DNA of 12,989 bases from M2408 sp046303515 (GTDB lineage Bacteria; Bacteroidota; Bacteroidia; Flavobacteriales_D; Crocinitomicaceae): assembly GCA_046303515.1 (NCBI GenBank), contig JBKCGI010000061.1, forward strand, positions 1 to 12,989. The letters run 5' to 3'. The translations under genes and the position numbers were made by a program. The notes under the pieces are model-generated. The model saw nothing but the letters and a program-made list of their open reading frames with translations. It searched no databases and had not been told where the DNA came from. The stretch's first letter is position 1. The number at the start of each line of letters is the position of its first letter. This document shows, one piece after another, positions 7,135 to 12,989 of this stretch.

Positions 7135-8436
7135 ATGAATCCAATCGACAGAAGCACCTCAACCGAACTATTTGAAAAAGCAAAAACGTATTTTCCTGGA
7201 GGAGTTAATTCACCAGTGAGAGCTTTTAAGGCTGTAGACGGAGTACCTTTATTTATCAAAAAAGGGAATGGCTGTGAAATCTGGGATGAGGATGGAAATC
7301 ATTTTATTGATTTTTGCTGTAGTTGGGGACCATTAATCTTGGGTCATAATCATCCGAAAGTATATTCTAAGATTGTAGAAACCTTACAAAATGGAGCGAG
7401 TTTTGGCGCACCAACACGCTTAGAAAATGAGTTGGCAGAATTAATTCTAGCAAACAATCCGTTCATAGAAAAACTTCGTTTTGTTTCTTCTGGTACCGAG
7501 GCAGTAATGTCAGCGCTACGTATGGCTCGAGGTTATACAGGAAAAACAAAAATAATCAAATTTGAAGGTTGTTACCACGGTCATTCGGATTCACTTTTGG
7601 TGAAAGCTGGAAGTGGATTAGTGACTTTAGGTTCGTCTTCAAGCGCAGGGGTTCCAGAGAGTTTAGCTAATGAAACGTTGGTATTGCCTTTAAATGATGT
7701 TGAAGCATTAAAAGCTTGCGTGAAAGAATATGCAAACGAAATTGCTTGCGCGATTATTGAACCAATTCCTGCAAATAATGGCTTATTATTACAAGAATTG
7801 GATTTCTTAAAGGCATTGCGTGAAATTTGTACTGAAAATAATATTTTACTGTTTTTTGATGAAGTAATTTCAGGTTTTAGAGTTGCTTTTGCTGGTGCTG
7901 CCGAGTACTATGGAATCAAACCAGACATTGTAACTTACGGAAAAATTATCGGTGGTGGTTTACCAGTTGGTGCCTACGGCGCAAGTAAAGAAATCATGTC
8001 GTCAATTTCTCCAGATGGACCAGTTTATCAAGCGGGAACTTTATCTGGAAATCCAGTGGCAATGGCTGCAGGAATTGCGCAATTAACTGAATGTGCTTCT
8101 CCAAATTTTTATGAAAATTTAAAAGTAAAAACGACTAATTTCATTACTCCAATTAATGAACATGCGAAAGCAAAAGGTTATAATTTTGATATTGTACAAA
8201 TTGGTTCTATCTTTTGGTTGAATTTTGATGGTAAAAAAACAATTCGAAAATCTGAAGAAATAAATCCTGATATGAATGATTTCAGAAAATTACATTCAGC
8301 CTTATTAAACCGTGGAGTTTATATTGGTCCAAGCGGCTATGAAGTTGGTTTTGTTTCCTCGGTACATTCTCCAGAAATCTTATCCAAAGCAGCACAAATT
8401 ATGTGTGATTCCTTGGATGAAGTATACGGCGGATAA
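7135..8436 (+). CDS. hemL: Glutamate-1-semialdehyde 2,1-aminomutase
   Basis: A 433-residue PLP enzyme, the usual length, that converts glutamate-1-semialdehyde to 5-aminolevulinate in the C5 route to heme and other tetrapyrroles. The start chosen is ATG 7135, giving MNPIDRSTSTELFEKA followed by the family hallmark YFPGGVNSPVRAF. A TTG at 7114 is in frame but lies inside the hairpin gap and would add residues not typical of the family. Class III aminotransferase features are visible: FVSSGTEAVMSALRMARG near residues 120-137, GCYHGHSD, Asp242 in DEVISGFR (binds the PLP ring nitrogen), and the Schiff-base Lys270 in TYGKIIGGG. The substrate-specific GTLSGNPVAMAAG stretch follows. No -7 box lies in the gap before it, so it may be read from the transporter promoter. 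It is a cytosolic housekeeping gene with no visible link in function to its neighbours. Confidence 0.97.
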   Translation: MNPIDRSTSTELFEKAKTYFPGGVNSPVRAFKAVDGVPLFIKKGNGCEIWDEDGNHFIDFCCSWGPLILGHNHPKVYSKIVETLQNGASFGAPTRLENELAELILANNPFIEKLRFVSSGTEAVMSALRMARGYTGKTKIIKFEGCYHGHSDSLLVKAGSGLVTLGSSSSAGVPESLANETLVLPLNDVEALKACVKEYANEIACAIIEPIPANNGLLLQELDFLKALREICTENNILLFFDEVISGFRVAFAGAAEYYGIKPDIVTYGKIIGGGLPVGAYGASKEIMSSISPDGPVYQAGTLSGNPVAMAAGIAQLTECASPNFYENLKVKTTNFITPINEHAKAKGYNFDIVQIGSIFWLNFDGKKTIRKSEEINPDMNDFRKLHSALLNRGVYIGPSGYEVGFVSSVHSPEILSKAAQIMCDSLDEVYGG

Positions 8437-8472
8437 AAAGCAATTTTTAATGCAATAATTATTTATTTTTCC

Positions 8473-8480
8473 TATCTTTG
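8473..8480 (+). promoter_or_regulatory. Bacteroidota -7 box (TATCTTTG) of the nucleotide-sugar operon
   Basis: TATCTTTG fits TAnnTTTG and ends 27 bases before the ATG at 8508, within the 71-base gap after hemL. The gap is very AT-rich (AATAATTATTTATTTTT directly upstream of the box) and shows no clear -33 TTG. As the genes that follow are packed with almost no gaps, this is the likely promoter of the whole sugar operon. Confidence 0.65.
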
Positions 8481-8507
8481 TAAGTTCGCATAAACACGTT
8501 TCTACAG

Positions 8508-9638
8508 ATGAAGGAAATTCACATGGTCGACTTAAAGTCGCAATACAAAAAAATAAAATCAGAAGTTGATGCTGCAATCTTAAATGTGATTGAAAATGCT
8601 CATTTTATTGGTGGTCCTGACGTTTCAGCTTTTCAACAAGAATTAGAAAATTACTTAAATGTAAAGCATGTAATTCCTTGTGCAAACGGTACAGATGCAT
8701 TGCAAATAGCAATGATGGCTTTGGGTTTAAAACCTGGCGACGAAATTATAACTCCTTCATATACCTATATTGCAACAACAGAAGTAATGGCTTTGTTAGG
8801 CTTAACTCCTGTGTTTGTAGACGTTGTTGCTGACACATTTTGTATTGATGTTACAAAAATTGAAGCAGCCATAACACCAAAAACTAAAGCAATTGTTCCG
8901 GTACATTTATACGGTCAAGCGGCCGATATGGATGCTATCATGGATATTGCGAAAAAACATAATTTATTTGTTATTGAAGATAATGCTCAAGCAATTGGTT
9001 GTGACTATACACACCGTGATGGAACAAAATCAAAAACTGGAACGATTGGAACTATTGGTTGTACTTCATTTTTTCCATCTAAAAACCTAGGTTGCTATGG
9101 AGATGGTGGGGCAATTTGTACCAATGATGAAAAATTGGCTGTTGCAATGAAACAGATTGCCAACCACGGACAAACAATTCGTTATCACCATGAAATGGTT
9201 GGATGTAATTCACGTTTAGATACCATTCAAGCTGCGATTTTAAGAATCAAATTACGATCTTTAGATGAATATTGTGATGCGAGAAGAAAAGTTGCAGATT
9301 ATTACGATAACTTTTTGTCAAACATTAGCGGAATCACAGCTCCAGCTAGAGCAAAAGATTCACGTCATGTTTTTCATCAATATACCATGCAATTGGAAGG
9401 AATTGACAGAGATAAATTATCAGAATTTTTAGCAACAAAAGGAATTCCAAGTATGATTTATTATCCAATTCCAGCGCATAAACAAAAAATGTTTGCAGCT
9501 TTTAATTGCGAAAATCAAGATTTACCAATAACAGATTGGTTGACAAAAAGAGTTTTGTCCTTGCCAATTCATACAGAAATGGAAGAAGAACAATTAAAAT
9601 ATATTTGTGCTTCAATTCAAGAATTTTTAAATCAATAA
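8508..9638 (+). CDS. wbpE: WbpE-type DegT/DnrJ/EryC1/StrS aminotransferase
   Basis: A 376-residue PLP sugar aminotransferase. The start at 8508 gives MKEIHMVDLKSQYKKI; a second Met at 8523 is in frame, but the longer start places the VDLK motif at the usual distance. Asp158 and Gln161 in EDNAQAIG contact PLP, Lys192 in FFPSKNLGCYGDGGA forms the Schiff base, and Asn234 lies in GCNSRLDTIQAAIL. The HGQ..RYHH..VG.NSRLDT block closely resembles Pseudomonas WbpE, which transfers an amino group from glutamate to C3 of UDP-3-keto-GlcNAc uronic acid. The WbpD- and WbpB-type genes in the same operon support that reaction: WbpB makes the keto sugar and WbpD acetylates the amine. It is cytosolic. The stop is one base before the next ATG. 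Another 3-amino sugar substrate cannot be excluded from sequence alone. Confidence 0.88.
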   Translation: MKEIHMVDLKSQYKKIKSEVDAAILNVIENAHFIGGPDVSAFQQELENYLNVKHVIPCANGTDALQIAMMALGLKPGDEIITPSYTYIATTEVMALLGLTPVFVDVVADTFCIDVTKIEAAITPKTKAIVPVHLYGQAADMDAIMDIAKKHNLFVIEDNAQAIGCDYTHRDGTKSKTGTIGTIGCTSFFPSKNLGCYGDGGAICTNDEKLAVAMKQIANHGQTIRYHHEMVGCNSRLDTIQAAILRIKLRSLDEYCDARRKVADYYDNFLSNISGITAPARAKDSRHVFHQYTMQLEGIDRDKLSEFLATKGIPSMIYYPIPAHKQKMFAAFNCENQDLPITDWLTKRVLSLPIHTEMEEEQLKYICASIQEFLNQ

Positions 9639-9639
9639 G

Positions 9640-10956
9640 ATGAGTAAAATTGCAGTTGTAGGAACAGGATACGTTGGTTTAGTTACTGGAACATGTTTTG
9701 CAGAAACTGGAAACCAAGTTATTTGTATTGATATCGACGAAAAGAAAGTTGAAAAAATGCGTAATGGAGAAATTCCAATTTACGAGCCGCATTTGGATGT
9801 GCTTTTTGAACGTAATATTAAAGCAAACCGCTTAACTTTCACTACCAATTTGGAAGAAGGAATTGAAGATGCTGAAATTATTTTTCTAGCCTTGCCAACA
9901 CCTCCAGGGGAAGATGGATCAGCAGATTTGTCTTATATTTTAGGTGTTGCTGACCAGCTAGGAAAAATTATTAAAGACTATAAAGTTATCGTAGATAAAA
10001 GTACTGTTCCAGTAGGTACTGCTGAAAAAGTATTCAATACCATAGCTAAAAATGCCGCTGTTGATTTTGCTGTGGTTTCAAATCCTGAATTTTTGCGTGA
10101 AGGTTTTGCTGTAGATGACTTCATGAAACCAGATAGAGTTGTTATTGGAACTTCTGACGAAAGAGCTAAAAAAGTAATGGAAAACTTGTACAAACCTTTT
10201 GTACGTCAAGGAAATCCAATTATTTTTATGGATGAAAAGTCTGCGGAATTAACCAAATATGCAGCGAATTCATTTTTAGCAACAAAAATTACTTTTATGA
10301 ATGAAATTGCCAATTTTTGCGAATTAGTTGGTGCAGACGTTGATAAAGTAAGAATTGGAATTGGTTCAGATGATAGAATTGGAAAACGATTCTTATTTCC
10401 AGGAATTGGATATGGAGGATCTTGTTTCCCAAAAGATGTGCAAGCTTTGGTAAAATCAGGAAAAGAACAAAATTTTTCTTTTGAGATTTTAGAAGCAGTT
10501 ATGAAAGTTAACGAAGACCAAAAAACAATTCTTTTTCCGAAAATTAAAAATTTCTTCAGAGGAGATTTGAAAGGGAAAAAAATTGCTATGTGGGGCTTGG
10601 CTTTCAAACCTGATACGGATGATATTCGAGAAGCACCAGCTTTATATATGATTGATGAGCTAACAAATGCAGGGGCAACCATTACAGCTTTTGATCCTGA
10701 GGCAATGAAAAATGTTAAGGGTGTAATTGGTGATAAAATTGCATATGCAAGTAACGAATATGAAGCTTTAAAAGATGCCGATTGTTTGGTGATTTGTACG
10801 GAATGGGGAATTTTTAGAAACCCTGATTTTGATAAAATAAGTGCAAACTTGAAAGACAAAGTTATTTTTGATGGTCGAAATTTATTTGACCTTGAGGAAA
10901 TGACAGACAAAGGCTACCTTTACGCAAGTATAGGTAGAAAAAACACTGAAAACTAA
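9640..10956 (+). CDS. ugd: UDP-glucose 6-dehydrogenase
   Basis: A 438-residue NAD-dependent dehydrogenase that oxidises UDP-glucose twice to UDP-glucuronate in the cytosol. The N-terminal Rossmann motif is GTGYVGLVTG (residues 8-17). The central helix carries Lys206 and Asn210 in TKYAANSFLATK, and the catalytic Cys262 with Asp266 sits in GYGGSCFPKD. These match the Lys/Asn/Cys/Asp set of the characterised Streptococcus enzyme, shifted by two. The C-terminal UDP-binding domain has GLAFKPDTDDIREAP from about 319. The IPIYEPHLD and STVPVGT motifs place it with UDP-glucose rather than UDP-GlcNAc dehydrogenases, though the two groups are related and the substrate call is by motif memory. It begins one base after the wbpE stop and ends four bases before the decarboxylase gene, which would use its product directly. 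A role as WbpA in the diacetamido sugar route is the main alternative. Confidence 0.92.
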   Translation: MSKIAVVGTGYVGLVTGTCFAETGNQVICIDIDEKKVEKMRNGEIPIYEPHLDVLFERNIKANRLTFTTNLEEGIEDAEIIFLALPTPPGEDGSADLSYILGVADQLGKIIKDYKVIVDKSTVPVGTAEKVFNTIAKNAAVDFAVVSNPEFLREGFAVDDFMKPDRVVIGTSDERAKKVMENLYKPFVRQGNPIIFMDEKSAELTKYAANSFLATKITFMNEIANFCELVGADVDKVRIGIGSDDRIGKRFLFPGIGYGGSCFPKDVQALVKSGKEQNFSFEILEAVMKVNEDQKTILFPKIKNFFRGDLKGKKIAMWGLAFKPDTDDIREAPALYMIDELTNAGATITAFDPEAMKNVKGVIGDKIAYASNEYEALKDADCLVICTEWGIFRNPDFDKISANLKDKVIFDGRNLFDLEEMTDKGYLYASIGRKNTEN

Positions 10957-10960
10957 GAGC

Positions 10961-11947
10961 ATGAAAAGAATTTTAATTACGGGTGCAGCTGGTTTTTTAG
11001 GTTCCCATTTATGTGATCGCTTTATCAAAGAAGGTTATCATGTTATTGGAATGGATAATTTGATTACCGGAAGATTGAGTAACATTGAGCACCTTTTTCC
11101 ACTTGAGAATTTTGAATTTTATAATCACGATGTTTCCAAATTCATTCATGTTCCAGGAAATTTAGATTACATTTTACATTTTGCTTCGCCAGCAAGCCCA
11201 ATTGATTATTTGAAAATTCCAATTCAAACATTAAAAGTTGGTTCTTTGGGAATCCACAATTGTTTGGGTTTAGCAAAAGCAAAAAATGCTCGTGTATTAA
11301 TCGCGTCAACTTCTGAAGTTTATGGGGACCCCACTGTTCACCCTCAAACAGAAGAATATTGGGGAAATGTCAATCCTGTGGGACCACGTGGAGTTTACGA
11401 TGAAGCAAAACGTTTTCAAGAAGCAATGACAATGGCATACCATACTTTTCATGGTTTAGAAACAAGAATTGTCAGAATTTTTAATACTTATGGTCCAAGA
11501 ATGCGTCTGAATGATGGACGTGTTTTACCAGCTTTTATTGGTCAAGCCTTACGTGGAGAAGATATTACGATTTTTGGCGATGGATCGCAAACTCGTGCTT
11601 TTTGTTACGTTGATGATTTAGTTGAAGGAATATACAGATTGTTGATGAGTGATTATGCTTATCCGGTGAATGTTGGTAATCCAGATGAAATTACAATTAG
11701 TCAGTTCGCAGAAGAAATTATTGCCTTAACAGGAACGGACCAAAAAGTAGTTTACCACGATTTACCAGTTGATGATCCAAAACAACGTCAACCAGATATC
11801 ACCAAAGCAAAGGAAATATTAGGCTGGGAACCAAAAGTATCTCGTGAAGAAGGATTAAAAAGAACTTATGCATACTTTTGTAGCTTAAGTCAAGAAGAAT
11901 TGAATAAAAAAGAGCATAACGATTTCGATAAATACACGATAAAATAA
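10961..11947 (+). CDS. uxs: UDP-glucuronate decarboxylase (UDP-xylose synthase), SDR family
   Basis: A 328-residue extended short-chain dehydrogenase. It binds NAD through GAAGFLGSHL (Gly8, Gly11, Gly14). The active site shows Ser118-Glu119 in STSEVYGDP, Tyr146 and Lys150 in GVYDEAKRFQEA, and Arg212 in GSQTRAFCYVDD. The Ser-Glu pair and the Arg match the residues that mark decarboxylases such as the ArnA C-terminal domain, and separate them from simple 4-epimerases and dehydratases. RIFNTYGPRM is also typical of UXS. The product is UDP-xylose, made from UDP-glucuronate supplied by the gene just upstream. The length is that of bacterial UXS, with a short hydrophilic tail (EELNKKEHNDFDKY). Its stop codon shares one base with the next start (TAATG), so translation is probably coupled. 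Confidence 0.92.
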   Translation: MKRILITGAAGFLGSHLCDRFIKEGYHVIGMDNLITGRLSNIEHLFPLENFEFYNHDVSKFIHVPGNLDYILHFASPASPIDYLKIPIQTLKVGSLGIHNCLGLAKAKNARVLIASTSEVYGDPTVHPQTEEYWGNVNPVGPRGVYDEAKRFQEAMTMAYHTFHGLETRIVRIFNTYGPRMRLNDGRVLPAFIGQALRGEDITIFGDGSQTRAFCYVDDLVEGIYRLLMSDYAYPVNVGNPDEITISQFAEEIIALTGTDQKVVYHDLPVDDPKQRQPDITKAKEILGWEPKVSREEGLKRTYAYFCSLSQEELNKKEHNDFDKYTIK

Positions 11948-12519
11948 TGGAATATTTCGCTCACGAATCAGCATATATTGACGAGGGTTGCACCATAGGG
12001 AAAGGTACAAAAATTTGGCACTTTTCGCACGTTATGTCAAATTGTACGCTTGGTGAAAACTGCAATATTGGTCAAAATGTTGTTATTTCTCCAGAAGTAG
12101 TTTTAGGAAGAAATGTCAAGGTTCAAAACAACGTATCTATTTACACAGGTGTAGTTTGTGAAGACGATGTATTCTTAGGACCTTCGATGGTTTTTACAAA
12201 TGTAATCAATCCGAGAAGTGCTGTAAATCGTAAAAGTGAATACGCTAAAACAATTGTAAAAAAAGGAGTAAGTATTGGAGCAAATGCCACGATTGTTTGC
12301 GGACATGACATTGGTGAGTTTGCCTTTATTGGTGCTGGAGCCGTAGTTACAAAACATGTTCCTGCTTACGCTTTAATGGTAGGAAATCCAGCTCGACAAA
12401 TGGGTTGGATGAGTGAATTCGGAAGTAGATTAGAATTTGATTCAGAAGGCATTGCAATTTGTAAAGATTCAGGAGAAAAATACCAATTGAAAAATAATTT
12501 AGTACAAAAAATTTCATGA
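11947..12519 (+). CDS. wbpD: WbpD-type UDP-2-acetamido-3-amino-glucuronate N-acetyltransferase
   Basis: A 190-residue left-handed beta-helix acyltransferase built of hexapeptide repeats (residues about 8-145, for example IGKGTK, LGENCN, IGQNVV, IGANAT). The markers of the WbpD/WlbB group are present: KIWHFSHV, NVVISPEVVLG, EDDVFLGPSMVFTNVINPRS, IVCGHDIGEFAFIGAGAVV and the closing GNPARQMGWM. These enzymes use acetyl-CoA to acetylate the 3-amino group of UDP-GlcNAc3N uronic acid, giving UDP-2,3-diacetamido-2,3-dideoxy-glucuronate for O-antigen or other glycans. They act as cytosolic trimers. The gene overlaps the UXS stop by one base and its own stop overlaps the next ATG by four (ATGA). The C-terminal 40 residues form a less conserved tail. 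Confidence in the family is high, and the exact acceptor is supported by the WbpE and WbpB neighbours. Confidence 0.92.
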   Translation: MEYFAHESAYIDEGCTIGKGTKIWHFSHVMSNCTLGENCNIGQNVVISPEVVLGRNVKVQNNVSIYTGVVCEDDVFLGPSMVFTNVINPRSAVNRKSEYAKTIVKKGVSIGANATIVCGHDIGEFAFIGAGAVVTKHVPAYALMVGNPARQMGWMSEFGSRLEFDSEGIAICKDSGEKYQLKNNLVQKIS

Positions 12520-12989
12520 AGATAAATTCAGATAAAATAAAATTTGCAGTTGTTGGTGCTGGACATATCGGTAAACGTCATGCTGAAATGATCAAACGAG
12601 AAGTCGAAGCCGAATTAGTTGCTATGGTTGATGTCCGTTCGAAAGAAGAATGTGGTGCACAAGATTTTGATGTTCCTTTTTTCAGTTCCATGGACGAATT
12701 GTTGAAATCAGGTATCGAATTTGATATTGTAAACGTTTGTACACCAAATGGCTTGCATGCCGAACAAGCTATTTTAGCTTTGGAACATAAAAAACATGTT
12801 GTTTGCGAAAAACCAATGGGTTTAAGCAAGGATAGTTGTGAAAAGGTAATTTTCAAATCTTTACAAATGTCAAAACAAGTTTTTTGTGTGATGCAAAATC
12901 GCTATTCTCCTCCTTCTGAATGGATTAAATCGATTGTTGATAATGGCATTTTAGGAGAAACTTTTATGGTTCAATTGAATTGTTATTGG
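12516..12989 (+). CDS. wbpB: WbpB-type Gfo/Idh/MocA oxidoreductase, 3' end beyond the window
   Basis: The frame starts at ATG 12516, overlapping the wbpD stop by four bases, and stays open for 158 codons to the window end. The family is usually about 310-350 residues, so roughly half is visible. The N-terminal Rossmann domain has VVGAGHIGKRHAEMI near residues 12-26, an acidic end of the second strand (MVDVRS), NVCTPNGLHAEQAI, and the family signature EKP at 98-100 with Lys99, which is catalytic in this family. WbpB/WlbA enzymes oxidise C3 of UDP-GlcNAc uronic acid using NAD and hand the 3-keto sugar to the WbpE aminotransferase, often recycling NADH with 2-oxoglutarate. The position beside wbpD and in the same operon as wbpE fits that role. 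The substrate-binding domain is not in the window, so the specific assignment rests partly on context. Confidence 0.85.
   Translation, partial: MKINSDKIKFAVVGAGHIGKRHAEMIKREVEAELVAMVDVRSKEECGAQDFDVPFFSSMDELLKSGIEFDIVNVCTPNGLHAEQAILALEHKKHVVCEKPMGLSKDSCEKVIFKSLQMSKQVFCVMQNRYSPPSEWIKSIVDNGILGETFMVQLNCYW

Noticed and set aside
8437..8472. A terminator after hemL
   Set aside because: The stretch is AT-rich with a short AATAATTATT palindrome but no GC-containing stem. No terminator can be supported here or elsewhere in the window.
10206..10910. A 234-codon open frame on the minus strand inside ugd
   Set aside because: It lies wholly opposite a well-conserved gene with full catalytic motifs. Its product is Ser/Lys/Phe-rich with no recognisable motif. 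It is explained by the codon bias of the + strand gene.
1..12989. CRISPR arrays, insertion sequences, tRNA or rRNA genes, attachment sites
   Set aside because: No spaced direct repeats, transposase or integrase motifs, or cloverleaf-like segments were seen on reading both strands. The window is almost fully occupied by the listed genes.

Overview
The window reads as chromosomal DNA of a member of the Bacteroidota, most likely the Flavobacteriia/Flavobacteriales. The evidence is low GC content, the -7 promoter box TAnnTTTG ahead of three genes, an absence of Shine-Dalgarno sequences, and gene families typical of that group. The genus cannot be told from the sequence alone. All genes are on the + strand and coding density is very high. 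No gap between genes exceeds about 80 bases, and I see no tRNA, rRNA, insertion sequence, phage gene or CRISPR array.

Left part (1-3400): the 3' portion of an AIM24/TIGR00266-family gene runs in from outside the window. It is followed by an unusually AT-rich small gene of unknown function, then a secreted S9-family serine peptidase with a complete Ser-Asp-His triad and its own promoter.

Middle part (3428-8436): a promoter box precedes an MMPL/RND-type 12-helix transporter. Six bases after it begins a short-chain polyprenyl diphosphate synthase, followed after 35 bases by hemL (glutamate-1-semialdehyde aminomutase, C5 tetrapyrrole pathway). These three may be one transcription unit, with a small hairpin just before hemL.

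Right part (8473-12989): a second promoter box opens a tightly packed nucleotide-sugar operon, which continues past the window. The genes are a WbpE-type DegT aminotransferase, UDP-glucose 6-dehydrogenase, UDP-glucuronate decarboxylase (UDP-xylose synthase), a WbpD-type hexapeptide N-acetyltransferase, and a WbpB-type Gfo/Idh/MocA oxidoreductase cut by the window end. Junctions are +1, +4, -1 and -4 bases. The WbpB/E/D trio would install a 3-acetamido group on UDP-GlcNAc uronic acid. Ugd and UXS would make UDP-glucuronate and UDP-xylose. The operon therefore looks like the start of a surface polysaccharide (O-antigen or capsule) locus supplying at least two activated sugars. The UDP-GlcNAc 6-dehydrogenase (WbpA), the epimerase (WbpI), glycosyltransferases and flippase are not in the window and are expected downstream or elsewhere.

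I found no clear sign of a wholly new system. The points most worth a second look are the interleaving of the two sugar pathways, the transporter/prenyl synthase pairing, the unequal TM4/TM10 acidic residues of the transporter, and the AT-rich unknown gene.
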